NCBI GenBank assembly: GCA_937883885.1
Contig: CAKZXL010000570.1
Location: forward strand, 23,001-87,000
From: an uncultured Aquincola sp.
Lineage (GTDB): Bacteria; Pseudomonadota; Gammaproteobacteria; Burkholderiales; Burkholderiaceae
Length of the DNA stretch: 64,000 nt
Reading direction: 5' to 3'
Of the stretch, positions 1 to 8,011 are shown piece by piece (within the stretch, counting starts at the first letter, position 1; each line of letters opens with the position of its first letter). Both the position numbers and the translations under genes were made by a program. Below the pieces are notes generated by a model that saw nothing but the letters and a program-made list of their open reading frames with translations, was not told the origin of the DNA and did not search any database.

Positions 1-384
1 GACTCGAAGGAATGGCCAGGCTGGCAAAAATTCCTGGAGTCGGCCGGCGTGTTCTTCTCAGCGCCCCTGGACCTCGACTTCGCTATGCTGCAGAAATTCC
101 CCGGAGCCTATGGTGTGGATGACCTGGTAGGCCCGGAGCCGGCCGGCGACAATACCCTCGCGGCGGTGCTGGGGAAGGAGCATGGGGACGCCGACCAGTA
201 CAGCGACGACGAGCACAAGTACTTCGCGACCTATCACCGCTGCTTCAAGCTCGGCAGCAAACCCGCGGCGCACCTGGCGGCGTTGGCTCAACTGGACGAC
301 ACCGCGCTGGCGGACGGGATGCCTGAGGCGATCGGCCGGATGCTGGACATGGTGAAGGCCAAGCTGGCGGCGCTGCCGGAATGA
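1..384 (+). CDS. OLD-family ATP-dependent endonuclease, C-terminal fragment (cut by window edge)
   Basis: The frame is open from base 1 to a TGA at 382-384, giving 127 residues with no start in view, so this is the 3' end of a longer gene. The visible part contains PLDLDFAMLQKFPGAY and FKLGSKPAAHLAAL, patterns I associate with the C-terminal (post-Toprim) part of OLD-family nucleases that sit beside UvrD-like helicases. The ATPase and Toprim catalytic residues lie outside the window and cannot be checked. The stop overlaps the next gene's start as ATGA, indicating translational coupling with the helicase. The pairing resembles GajA-GajB of Gabija antiphage systems, or a class 2 OLD nuclease/helicase pair. 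The family call is moderately sure; the defence role is inference from gene order. Confidence 0.6.
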   Translation, partial: DSKEWPGWQKFLESAGVFFSAPLDLDFAMLQKFPGAYGVDDLVGPEPAGDNTLAAVLGKEHGDADQYSDDEHKYFATYHRCFKLGSKPAAHLAALAQLDDTALADGMPEAIGRMLDMVKAKLAALPE

Positions 385-2039
385 TCAAGCCCGAACGCTG
401 GCAACCGGCCGATGGTCTGAAGCTGGAGCCGAACGCGCTGCGTGCTGCGACCGAAACGACTTGCAGCCTGGCGCTCACGGCCGGGCCGGGCGCCGGCAAG
501 ACCGAGATGCTCGCGCAGCGTGCCGATTTTCTGCTGCGCACGGGGGCCTGTCGCTATCCCAGGCGCATCCTGGCCATCTCGTTCAAGGTGGACGCCAGTC
601 GAAACCTGAAAGAGCGTGTGCGTAAGCGCTGCGGACCGGCCTTGGCGTCCCGCTTCGACAGCCACACCTTCCACGCGTTTGCCAAACGCCTGATCGATCG
701 GTTCCGTCCGGTATTGACGGGCAAGGATGCGCTCGACGCCGACTACACCATCGGCAAACCGCGCGTCACGCGCCGGCAGATCGAGTTCGACGACCTGGTT
801 CCGCTGGCCATCGAGATCCTCAAGGCCAGCGAGTTCGCTCGCAATGCGGTCCGGCAGACCTACAGCCACGCTTTTCTCGACGAGTTCCAGGATTGCACGG
901 GACAGCAGTACCAGTTGCTGCGCGCCGCGTTCCACGGCAGCGACATTCAGCTCACGGCGGTCGGGGACACCAAACAACGGATCATGGGTTGGGCCGGCGC
1001 GTTGGAAGGCGTGTTCAAGACCTTTGCAGGTGAGTTCAACGCGATGCCGCTCAATCTCTACCAGAACTTTCGATCACAGCCGCGTCTGCGGCGGATGCAA
1101 AACGCGATGGTCAAGGTGATGGATCCGGGAGCGGCCGTTCCTGATGGGGACATCGTCGGCAAGGGCGGGCTGGTGCAGCTTGAGCACTTTGCAGACAGCC
1201 AGGCCGAAGCGGCTGCGATTGCAGCCCTCGTTTCCCGATCGGTTGACGAGGACGCACTGCCGCTGTCGGAGATCGCGATCCTGGTATCCAAACAAGTCGA
1301 ACTCTACGCACAGCCGCTGATGATGCTGCTCACGCAGCAGGGCGTTGCCTTTCGCAATGAGCAGGCGCTGCAGGACCTGTCGGCCGAACCGGCCGCGCGC
1401 CTGATCATCGACTTCCTGACCGTGGTGATGGCTGAGCAAGAGCCTGAGGCCTACAGCCGCTTGATGGACACGCTGCTGTCGGGCGCGATCGACGACGATG
1501 CCGCGTACGAAGCTCGCGCCCGCTGGTATCGCTTCATCGACGAAGCGCGCACACGTGCCGGCACCGTCGCGTCACCGGGGCCGGCCGCGGTATTGATGTG
1601 CGAACTCGCAGAGCAGTTTCTGCAGTGCGCGGGGCGTGAGCTCGTTGCGGGACTGTCCGCCGACTATGAACGCGGTACGCGGCTCGACGAGGTGGTCGAA
1701 CAGACCCTCGCACGGATCCGTGACTTGAGGACTGCGGCGGGCGATGCAGCCGGTGCCCTGGCCCGCTTCTCAGAGGATCGGGCAGTTCGGATCATGACGA
1801 TCCACAAGTCTAAGGGCCTGGAGTTCGACACCGTCATCGTGCTCGGGGTCGAGAACGAGGCGTTCTGGGGGGAAGAAGAGGCAGAGCGCTCGGGATTCTT
1901 TGTCGCGATCTCGAGGGCAAAGAGGCGGTTGGTGTTCACCACGGCAGGTCGACGAGACAAGCCCGACGGCGCCAACCATTACTGGAGAACCGGTCGAACG
2001 CCGCACACCGAGTTTCTTGGATACGCGTCCGAACGGTAG
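381..2039 (+). CDS. UvrD/Rep-type superfamily 1 helicase (GajB-like partner of OLD nuclease)
   Basis: This 552-residue protein has the full superfamily 1A motif set: Walker A GPGAGKT at 35-41, motif Ia near 66-80, DEFQD at 167-171, GDTKQRIMGWAGA at 195-207, the NFRSQPRLRR region, TIHKSKGLEF at about 473-482 and VAISRAKR at about 508-515. It should be an ATP-driven 3'-5' DNA translocase or helicase. It is shorter than housekeeping UvrD (about 720 residues) and close in size to the small helicases paired with OLD nucleases. Its ATG overlaps the upstream stop by 4 bp, so the two are co-translated. It ends 27 bp before the convergent flhC-like gene. Helicase identity is near certain; the antiphage role is inferred. 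Confidence 0.85.
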   Translation: MIKPERWQPADGLKLEPNALRAATETTCSLALTAGPGAGKTEMLAQRADFLLRTGACRYPRRILAISFKVDASRNLKERVRKRCGPALASRFDSHTFHAFAKRLIDRFRPVLTGKDALDADYTIGKPRVTRRQIEFDDLVPLAIEILKASEFARNAVRQTYSHAFLDEFQDCTGQQYQLLRAAFHGSDIQLTAVGDTKQRIMGWAGALEGVFKTFAGEFNAMPLNLYQNFRSQPRLRRMQNAMVKVMDPGAAVPDGDIVGKGGLVQLEHFADSQAEAAAIAALVSRSVDEDALPLSEIAILVSKQVELYAQPLMMLLTQQGVAFRNEQALQDLSAEPAARLIIDFLTVVMAEQEPEAYSRLMDTLLSGAIDDDAAYEARARWYRFIDEARTRAGTVASPGPAAVLMCELAEQFLQCAGRELVAGLSADYERGTRLDEVVEQTLARIRDLRTAAGDAAGALARFSEDRAVRIMTIHKSKGLEFDTVIVLGVENEAFWGEEEAERSGFFVAISRAKRRLVFTTAGRRDKPDGANHYWRTGRTPHTEFLGYASER

Positions 2040-2065
2040 GCACGGGCGCTGCACCGTGACCTCCT

Positions 2066-2686
2066 TCATGTCCGCCTCAGCAACTGCCGCAGGCCGAGGT
2101 CCACCAGTGCAATGTCCGGCAACGGCCGCACCGGAAACGACGCCTGCACCCGCTGATCCGTTCCGTAGCGCTGCACCAGCTTGCAGAACGGGCACTCGTC
2201 GTTGGACCGCGGCGCCGACCCGTAGGCCGCCAGGTACTCGCTGTGGCACGTGGGGCAGGCGACGAGCGAGAAGCTCTGCACGCTGGTCAGCCACAGCCCG
2301 TCGGTGTGCGCGGCGAGGTCGAAGGCGCGGTCGAAGCTGATGCGCTGCGGCGGTTCGCAGATGCTGCCGTAGTGGCGGTAGGCGGCGACGAGCGCTTCGG
2401 CTGCGGCGAAGCCGCCGTCGCGCAGGCGCCGGTACAGCGCCACGACGATGGAGGCCTCGGCGCGGTAGAGCAGGTTCGCGCCGTGGTACCACTCGGGGGA
2501 GTCGGGCGGGCGGCCGCGCGGCACGTTCTCGCGGTCAGGGAACAGCAGGCGCAGCAACTCGCGTGGTGGCAGGCCGGTCAGGTGGCCGATCGTGCGCACG
2601 CGGGCGCCCAGGGCGGCGCAGTCCTTGGCCAGCTGCAGCGCTCGCAGCTGCCGGTCGACCCGCAGTGGGGGACGGGGCTCGCCCAT
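2066..2686 (-). CDS. FlhC-family transcriptional activator (SetC/FlhC-like)
   Basis: This 206-residue protein has an FlhC-like helical N-terminal half (RTIGHLTGLPPRELLRLLF, HTH-like) and a C-terminal zinc-binding set of four cysteines, CPTC at 144-147 and CPFC at 165-168, which is the FlhC signature. FlhC acts with FlhD as a heteromeric transcription activator. Here the pair lies at the end of a mobile-element operon with no flagellar genes nearby, so the closest functional model is SetC/SetD, the FlhCD homologues that switch on transfer of SXT/R391 elements. The flhD-like gene ends 21 bp upstream on the same strand. The family call is strong; the target promoters are unknown. Confidence 0.8.
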   Translation of the reverse strand: MGEPRPPLRVDRQLRALQLAKDCAALGARVRTIGHLTGLPPRELLRLLFPDRENVPRGRPPDSPEWYHGANLLYRAEASIVVALYRRLRDGGFAAAEALVAAYRHYGSICEPPQRISFDRAFDLAAHTDGLWLTSVQSFSLVACPTCHSEYLAAYGSAPRSNDECPFCKLVQRYGTDQRVQASFPVRPLPDIALVDLGLRQLLRRT

Positions 2687-2707
2687 GGCGATGGCCAGTG
2701 GCGGCGA

Positions 2708-3001
2708 TCAGGCTGCGAGGTGCTGGGCGGCGTGCACCGCGGCGAGCGGCCGGGCCAGCGGCAGTGGCGCTTCGAGCAGCGCCAGCAGGTCGCGGCGCGC
2801 CGGGAAGAGGGTGGCGTCGCCGACGTTGGCGACGATGGCCATGATCTGCTGCACGCCCAGGCCGGCGATGCGGTCCGCCTGCGCGGCATCGAGCGCGTAC
2901 TTGCAGCAGGTGGCGGGACGGTCCTGCAGGACGCCATCGCGGATGGTGAGCAGCAAGGTCAGGTTGGTGAGCTGGACATCGGAGAGCTGCGCCTGGTTCA
3001 T
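2708..3001 (-). CDS. FlhD-family transcriptional activator (SetD/FlhD-like)
   Basis: This 97-residue protein begins at an ATG encoding MNQAQLSDVQLTNLTLLLTI, a start chosen because the conserved FlhD-like region begins directly after it; the longer open frame upstream is GC-rich read-through. The sequence LSDVQLTNLTLLLTIRDGVL followed by a helix and LGVQQIMAIVANVGDATLF resembles the FlhD core, though it is shorter than flagellar FlhD (about 116 residues). It lies directly upstream of the flhC-like gene, so the two probably form a heteromeric activator. Because the FlhD family is weakly conserved, the call leans on the neighbouring FlhC. Confidence 0.65.
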   Translation of the reverse strand: MNQAQLSDVQLTNLTLLLTIRDGVLQDRPATCCKYALDAAQADRIAGLGVQQIMAIVANVGDATLFPARRDLLALLEAPLPLARPLAAVHAAQHLAA

Positions 3002-3190
3002 GGTGCTGTCCTCGGGTGGGCCCTGGCCGGGCACGGTGGATGGGTGGGATTGAGATGTTTCGGGTGACGGACTGGTGTCGATCGGTGTGCGCCACAGCAT
3101 AGGGTTCGGCACTGAGCTTGCGATGGCCCGCGGCCCCGTCGGGGCCGCATTGCCATGCGCAACCACCCGGACTCCCGGGCGAATCCGTGC

Positions 3191-3217
3191 AGCCCGGACC
3201 CGCGATGGGTCCGGGCT
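3191..3217 (-). terminator. Perfect 11-bp stem-loop after the DUF932 gene
   Basis: AGCCCGGACCC (3191-3201) and GGGTCCGGGCT (3207-3217) are perfect inverted repeats around a 5-nt loop. The structure starts 20 bp past the DUF932 stop codon in the leftward direction. There is no downstream T-run, so it is either a factor-assisted terminator or an RNA-processing/stability hairpin that separates the DUF932 message from flhDC. Confidence 0.55.
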
Positions 3218-3236
3218 GCTCCGGCAAGCGCCGCGC

Positions 3237-4304
3237 TCAGGCGGCTTCGGCGAGGCTCTTCCACTCGGACTGCGGTAGCTCGATGAGCCGGCCGCCCAGG
3301 GCCTCGAACTCGGTCGCACGGTCGTAGTCGTCGACCTCCTGCGAGTAGTGCGTCACCGCGTTGACCAGGCCGTAGCCTGTGAGGTCGGCATCGGCGATCA
3401 GGTGCCGCAGCACGCCGGTACGCTCCTGCTCGTTGAGGGCATAGCGGTTGGCCAGCACCTCAACGGTCTTCACCGGGTCACCGGTCAGCGGGATGCGCAG
3501 CGTCTTCTGCAGCTTCTGCGCGGCCTGCAGGAAGGTCGCCTCGGACACCGCCGCCTCGACCACATCGCGCACCTTCAGGAAGAAGGCCTTGTCGTCCGCC
3601 TGCAGCGTGTCGTCCTTGAACACCGTGATGGTGTCGGCGACGTTTCCGATGCTGCGGCCGACGTGGGTCTTGTGCAGCGAGAAGTCGGGGACGATCAGCC
3701 CGTTGAGGCACCTCAGCCGGTAGATCAGCGGTTGCACCGAGAGCGTGCCGTGGCCAACCTCGGAGTTGCTCACGACCACGCCGGCCTGCACGACATCGCC
3801 GGGCGACATCTCGTGCTTCAGCTGAGGCGTGACCACCTTGAGGTACATCCGCGTCTCGGTCAGTTCGACCGATTCGAAACGCACCTCGGGCAGGCGCTGC
3901 AGGATCGGCAGCACGCTTTCGGCGAGGTCGTAGTTGTCGAGCCGGCGGTAGCGGTCCGACAGCACCGCACGGACGTTGCCGTCCAGCGTGCGCAGCATGC
4001 GGCGGTCGTCGTCGCTCTGCAGCCAGGTGTTGACGTTGCGGTCCAGCAGCACGGGCTGCTCGCTGCGCATGCGTTCGAAGTACGCATACGGGATCTTCAA
4101 CTTGTCCGCGAGCTGGCGGCGCGCCAGCGGCGTCACGCCGTAGCGCGCCGGGCCGCCGGTCTCTTCGACGACGAGCCGCGTCTGGCCCGTGTCGTCGGTG
4201 TCGTGGCGCATCAGCGCCGAGGGGACCACCAGGTCCTTCTTCGAGCTCAGCTGGCGTTCGAGTTCCTGCGCCAGGCTCACGAGGGTACGTCCGTTCTTCA
4301 TCAC
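3237..4304 (-). CDS. DUF932 domain protein of mobile elements
   Basis: This 355-residue protein begins MMKNGRTLVSLAQEL, with GGAG six bases before the first ATG. It matches the DUF932 family found on phages, plasmids and integrative elements: after a variable N-terminus come the conserved blocks DNYDLAESVLPIL, ELTETRMYLKVV, VVSNSEVGHGTLSVQPLIYRL and LNGLIVPDFSLHKTHVGR. The biochemical role of the family is unknown. No membrane segment or signal peptide is seen, so it should be cytoplasmic. It lies between the primase (upstream) and flhDC (downstream) in a leftward operon, supporting a mobile-element backbone. Length is typical for the family. Confidence 0.8.
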   Translation of the reverse strand: MMKNGRTLVSLAQELERQLSSKKDLVVPSALMRHDTDDTGQTRLVVEETGGPARYGVTPLARRQLADKLKIPYAYFERMRSEQPVLLDRNVNTWLQSDDDRRMLRTLDGNVRAVLSDRYRRLDNYDLAESVLPILQRLPEVRFESVELTETRMYLKVVTPQLKHEMSPGDVVQAGVVVSNSEVGHGTLSVQPLIYRLRCLNGLIVPDFSLHKTHVGRSIGNVADTITVFKDDTLQADDKAFFLKVRDVVEAAVSEATFLQAAQKLQKTLRIPLTGDPVKTVEVLANRYALNEQERTGVLRHLIADADLTGYGLVNAVTHYSQEVDDYDRATEFEALGGRLIELPQSEWKSLAEAA

Positions 4305-4368
4305 AAGCTCCGATCGGAAATGCGGGGCACCTCGCCCCTGCGGGGCTGGGCCCCGCGGGGTTGGTGAT

Positions 4369-4390
4369 GGATCCGGCGCGGGCCGGATCC
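4369..4390 (-). repeat. 9-bp perfect hairpin between primase and DUF932 genes
   Basis: GGATCCGGC (4369-4377) and GCCGGATCC (4382-4390) pair around a 4-nt loop within the 203-bp gap between the primase stop and the DUF932 start. A smaller GCCCC/GGGGC stem lies nearby at about 4334-4346. These look like RNA hairpins of a leftward transcript (attenuation, processing or REP-like). The rest of the gap shows no gene. Confidence 0.45.
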
Positions 4391-4507
4391 TCGATGGCGC
4401 GGGTTCATCCGCGCCGACTGCGTGCAGTTCAAGGTCTGCCTTCGCCCTGCGTCATCGACACAGGGCCCGGTGTGGCAGCGACCGGTGGGGTTCATGGCGT
4501 CGGTCTG

Positions 4508-5524
4508 CTACGCCGCCTGGGCTTCGGCGGTCGTACTGCGCAGGCGCCACACGTCGGCCCAGTCATGGCCGGGCTGGCGCGGCAGGAACACGCGGACCTG
4601 TCGGGCCTCGTTGCCCGGTGCGATGCGGGTCAGCCGGCGCGCCAGCGCGTAGGCGCAGGCCTGGCCTTCGAATCCGCCATCGGCGTCGTTGTCGGCATAG
4701 ATGCAGACCTGACGCACGCCCTCGGGCAGCCACAGCTTCTCGAGGTTGCCGGCGCTGACCGCGGCCCACGCCGGCTTGCCGGTCGCGAGGTGCACCGCCA
4801 GCGCGGTCTCGATGCCTTCGGCCACGGCGAGCTCATGCGCCGGTTCGCACAGCCGGACAGCGGCGCCGTTGATGCCGGCCGAGAGCACCTTGCGTGCGTC
4901 CGGCACCGGCGCCTTCTCGCCGTCCTTCAGGTAGGTCCGGTGCAGGGTCACCGCGTGGCCGTCTGGGCCCTGGACGCAGGCCAGCATGGCCGGGTAGTCG
5001 GCCACCTTGCAGGCGCGGCCCGCGGCGTTCTTCTCGTAGTAGCCCAGCGCCGGGTGACGGCGCAGGACACTGGGCGGATGTCGCAGGTGCAGCCCGCGGC
5101 GGCGCAGGTAGCAATCGACCTCGTCGCCGGGCTGGACCGGCAGGGCTTCGTCCCACAAGCGTTGCGCCAGGCGGCGCATGCGCTGTGCGGACGGTTCGGC
5201 CGCCACCGATGGGGCCGTCGGCGCAGGCGTCGGTGCGCCGACGCAGGACTCCACCTGACGCAGCGCGGTCGCGAAGTCCAGGCCGAGCGCGGCCTGCAGC
5301 AGCTTGAAGCCGCCACCCGCGCCGCAGTGGCGGCAGTGGTAGTTGCCTTCGCCGAACTTGTCGGTGTACTGGAAGCGGTCATTGCCGCCGCATGACGGGC
5401 AGGGGCCGTTGCGCTTGCCCAGGATGCGATCGTCGACGCCCAGGCTGCGCAGGATCTCGGTCCAGCGGCCGTGCGCGCGGCGCTTGGCTTCGTCGATGCG
5501 ATGTTCGAAGACCGTGTCATTCAT
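4508..5524 (-). CDS. Zinc-finger/Toprim primase-like protein
   Basis: This 338-residue protein has an N-terminal CHC2-type zinc ribbon, CPSC at 42-45 and CRHC at 64-67, typical of primase-helicase proteins of phages and plasmids. The C-terminal half holds a Toprim fold: the acidic EGIE near 236-239 and DNDAD at 278-282. It should bind metal and template DNA and synthesise primers for element or plasmid replication. No helicase domain follows, so it is a stand-alone primase. Its ATG lies inside the 3' end of a 22-codon leader ORF (5517-5585) that has a good ribosome-binding site, so translation is probably coupled to it. Confidence 0.82.
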   Translation of the reverse strand: MNDTVFEHRIDEAKRRAHGRWTEILRSLGVDDRILGKRNGPCPSCGGNDRFQYTDKFGEGNYHCRHCGAGGGFKLLQAALGLDFATALRQVESCVGAPTPAPTAPSVAAEPSAQRMRRLAQRLWDEALPVQPGDEVDCYLRRRGLHLRHPPSVLRRHPALGYYEKNAAGRACKVADYPAMLACVQGPDGHAVTLHRTYLKDGEKAPVPDARKVLSAGINGAAVRLCEPAHELAVAEGIETALAVHLATGKPAWAAVSAGNLEKLWLPEGVRQVCIYADNDADGGFEGQACAYALARRLTRIAPGNEARQVRVFLPRQPGHDWADVWRLRSTTAEAQAA

Positions 5525-5585
5525 GGCAGCCTCCGCGGCCGCCGCGGCGGCGTTCGGAAGCGCGCATGGCTTGTTGTCGGTTCAT
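5517..5585 (-). CDS. 22-residue leader peptide coupled to the primase
   Basis: An ATG at 5585 preceded by AAGGAG at ideal spacing opens a 22-codon frame (MNRQQAMRASERRRGGRGG then CHE) whose TGA at 5517-5519 overlaps the first codons of the primase by 8 bp. The primase itself lacks an equally good ribosome-binding site, so this short frame probably exists to deliver ribosomes to it. The peptide is Arg-rich and resembles nothing I recognise. Confidence 0.45.
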   Translation of the reverse strand: MNRQQAMRASERRRGGRGGCHE

Positions 5586-5784
5586 GATTTCTCCTTGACG
5601 GGTGAACCCACCACGACGGGCCTGCGCCCGGTTGAGGGCGAGGCTCCGCGGCCATGGCGGGCGGGCCGGCGCTGCGCGCCGGAGGGACTTCGGGGCCGGC
5701 TTCGGAGCGACGCGCTCCAGGTGTGCCTGCGACCTGCGGGAAAGCCTCTCCGCAGCGCACACACGAGGTGCTGCGCTGGGGAGA

Positions 5785-5802
5785 GGAGGCCCGAAGGCCT
5801 CC
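5785..5802 (-). terminator. UUCG-capped hairpin after the GHKL ATPase gene
   Basis: Read leftward, GGAGGCC and GGCCTCC pair perfectly around a TTCG tetraloop, 11 bases past the ATPase stop codon. UUCG loops are unusually stable RNA folds. No T-run follows, so a processing or stability role is as likely as termination. The remaining 200 bp to the leader peptide shows no gene. Confidence 0.5.
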
Positions 5803-5813
5803 GACCCATGGCC

Positions 5814-7406
5814 TCAATCGGCCAGTTCGACGGCATGGCCGTCCGATCCGGTGCCGACGCTCAGGCGGAACTGCCGGCCATGCAGCACCGGGTAGCGCTC
5901 GAGCTTCAGCTCACGCAGCAGCGAGTCGAGCGTGTCCTTCGGATCGACGGAGCGCAGCCGACGGATGAGGTCGGCCAGCGCGTCGCGGTCCGCGTCCAGA
6001 TCGGACTCCAGGAACTGCTCGTTCTCGTCGGTGAAGTTCGAGACCTGGCGCACCGGCTCGCCCGACGATTCGCCATCCGGGATGTAGAGCACACCGTCGT
6101 GGTGGACGCCGGCATCGGTGACGTCCACGCTGTCGCTGCCCACGCCGACACGCACGGCGGTACACAGCGCGACGTCCGGCCAGATCCAGCGGCCTTCCAG
6201 CGTGCGGCGAACATGCTCGCCTAGCGGTTCGACGGTGACCGACTCGTCGTCCAGCCAGCGCACATGGGCTTGCACCCAATGCTCGTGATGCAGGCCGCCC
6301 AGGTTGAAGAGCAGGCATCCCGTGGCACGCGCGAACATCCAGCGGCCGGCGTTGTTCTCGTCGATCGACTCGATCGAGCAAAGCTTGACCGAGCCGGCCT
6401 CGATGGCCGCCCGTGCCGGCGCGACGGCCACCGTCCGCAGGTAGTCCCGGTCACCCGAGCCCTCCTGATAGGGGTAGCCGCAGATCTCGTCGAACACGGC
6501 GGCGGGCAGGGCGTCGATGTCGTTGAGCAGATCCAGGTGGCCCCAGCCTCGGAGGGCCGGATAGAACCTGTCGACGAACACCTCGGAGGGTAGGGCGCGC
6601 TTGGCGTCCTCGAGCACGCGACGCCACTCGGCGCGCAGCGCGGTGTCGATGCGCTTTCGCTGCCGGTCTTCGTCGATCAGCTTGTCGCGATCGGGCAGCC
6701 GTGCCATGAACTGGCGTGCATCGAGGTGCAGTACGTTCGCTCGCTCTGACCGGTGGTAGATCGGGCGCAGCACGCAGAAACCCTGCAGGTAGACCAAGGT
6801 GTCATGGCTGTGCTCGCCATCGCGCGTGCCGGACAGGTGCAGGCCGCCGATGGGCGTCGCGGTGAGTACCAGGTGCTCCGGGGCATGCGGGCGTTCGAGC
6901 GCCTTGCCGTTGAAGATCACCGGTACGGGGAAGCCCGCGCACAGCGTGGCGATGCGCGAGGCTAGGTCGGGCAGGTCGACTCCGTGCAGCTCGATCTGCG
7001 TACCCTCGGTCGGCGCTTCGGCCGACTCGATGACGTTGATCGGTGTTCGGGCCAAGGCCGCGGCGGTGTCGAAGTCAGCGCACTGACCGCGCGACCGCAC
7101 GATGCAGCGCGACGCGGCGTAGAGGCACTTCGAGAACCCGATGCCGAACGGGTTTTCGGCGTCGCAGGTGGTTTCTTCCCAGCCCGACTCGTTGAAGGTC
7201 AGCAACTTCTGGAAGTCGTCGATGCCGCGGCCGTTGTCGCGGATGGTCAGTGTCCCTGCTTCGGCTTCGTGGTTGATGGCGATGGACGTGGCGCCTGCGC
7301 GCCGGGCGTTCTGGAGCAGTTCCGACACGAGGGTGAATCGGTCGGTGAAGGCGAAGCGCTGGTTGCGCAGCGCGCCTTCCTCGTTGATGCGGACTTGAAT
7401 CTGCAT
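5814..7406 (-). CDS. GHKL (Hsp90-like) ATP-binding protein of a mobile element
   Basis: This 530-residue protein starts at an ATG preceded by GGAG; a much longer upstream open frame is arginine/proline-rich read-through. The N-terminal domain carries the Bergerat-fold motifs: E29 and N33 in ELLQNARRAGAT, DNGRGI at 57-62 and FGIGFS at 87-92, as in Hsp90, MutL and gyrase B. The following ~400 residues are not recognised in detail. ATP hydrolysis is expected; the substrate is unknown. It sits in a leftward mobile-element operon between a 108-residue protein and the primase. Hsp90-like ATPases also occur in defence systems, but no such partner is seen beside it. Confidence 0.75.
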   Translation of the reverse strand: MQIQVRINEEGALRNQRFAFTDRFTLVSELLQNARRAGATSIAINHEAEAGTLTIRDNGRGIDDFQKLLTFNESGWEETTCDAENPFGIGFSKCLYAASRCIVRSRGQCADFDTAAALARTPINVIESAEAPTEGTQIELHGVDLPDLASRIATLCAGFPVPVIFNGKALERPHAPEHLVLTATPIGGLHLSGTRDGEHSHDTLVYLQGFCVLRPIYHRSERANVLHLDARQFMARLPDRDKLIDEDRQRKRIDTALRAEWRRVLEDAKRALPSEVFVDRFYPALRGWGHLDLLNDIDALPAAVFDEICGYPYQEGSGDRDYLRTVAVAPARAAIEAGSVKLCSIESIDENNAGRWMFARATGCLLFNLGGLHHEHWVQAHVRWLDDESVTVEPLGEHVRRTLEGRWIWPDVALCTAVRVGVGSDSVDVTDAGVHHDGVLYIPDGESSGEPVRQVSNFTDENEQFLESDLDADRDALADLIRRLRSVDPKDTLDSLLRELKLERYPVLHGRQFRLSVGTGSDGHAVELAD

Positions 7407-7422
7407 GGTGGTTCTCCGGTAT

Positions 7423-7450
7423 GGCGGGTGCCCCCGAAGGGACGCCCGCC
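7423..7450 (-). repeat. UUCG-capped hairpin between orf108 and the GHKL ATPase gene
   Basis: Read leftward, GGCGGG..GTCCC pairs with GGG.C..CCCGCC around a TTCG loop, with one mismatch and one wobble. It occupies most of the 59-bp gap upstream of the GHKL gene's ribosome-binding site, and matches the style of the hairpin at 5785-5802. Confidence 0.4.
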
Positions 7451-7465
7451 TTTGGGGTGGATGAG

Positions 7466-7792
7466 TCAACCGCGCGGCGTATCGAACTCGATCGGCGCGG
7501 TGAAGAGCTGGCCGGCGTGCAAGGCCTCCAGCAGCGGGTGGTCGAGGAACTCGAACAGCAGCAATTGCTGCACGTGCAGAGCGCGGCCGCGGCTGTCGAG
7601 CCGCTCGACCTGGAAACCGAGCGGATGCCACTGCAGCCGATAGGCGAGGCGGTCGGCGCCGGCGATCACGAAGGTGCGGCCGGGTCGGCCGGTGACGATC
7701 TCGCTCTCCTTGACGAGGTACTCGAGATCCTCCGGTGCGCGCACGGGCAGCAGCAGCGCCGCGGCACGCCCGGTCTGGGCAACGATGTGCAT
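7466..7792 (-). CDS. Hypothetical 108-residue mobile-element protein
   Basis: The start MHIVAQTGRAAALLLPVRAP has GAGGAG seven bases upstream. The protein is soluble, with alternating hydrophobic and charged stretches (PEDLEYLVKESEIV, TFVIAGADRLAYRL) that look like a small alpha/beta fold. There is no cysteine motif, signal peptide or membrane helix. It begins 9 bp after the stop of a 47-codon gene and lies 59 bp before the GHKL gene, so it is an operon member. I do not recognise its family. Confidence 0.6.
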   Translation of the reverse strand: MHIVAQTGRAAALLLPVRAPEDLEYLVKESEIVTGRPGRTFVIAGADRLAYRLQWHPLGFQVERLDSRGRALHVQQLLLFEFLDHPLLEALHAGQLFTAPIEFDTPRG

Positions 7793-7801
7793 GGCGGCTC
7801 C

Positions 7802-7945
7802 TCAGCGGACCGGCATGGCGCCGGGCAGGCGATGCCCTTCGGCGCGCGAGGGCGGCGAAGGCGAGTCGGTGGTGTCCAGGTAAGCGCCGAGTGCGTGCAG
7901 TGCGAGAACGGCCAGCACGCCGGCCGCGCGATGGAAGCGGGACAT
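7802..7945 (-). CDS. Small 47-residue protein with hydrophobic N-terminus
   Basis: An ATG at 7945 with AAGGA five bases upstream opens 47 codons beginning MSRFHRAAGVLAVLALHALG, a short basic start followed by a hydrophobic stretch, then a polar Ser/Pro-rich tail. It could be a single-pass membrane or secreted peptide. The stop lies 9 bp before orf108 and forms part of that gene's ribosome-binding region. No family is recognised; support is the ribosome-binding site and tight spacing. Confidence 0.45.
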   Translation of the reverse strand: MSRFHRAAGVLAVLALHALGAYLDTTDSPSPPSRAEGHRLPGAMPVR

Positions 7946-8011
7946 GGTGTGTTCCTTGAGGTGGTGGTCGCCGCGCTGCGGCGGCGGCCGGGACGGGCTC
8001 AGGCGAAGGGC

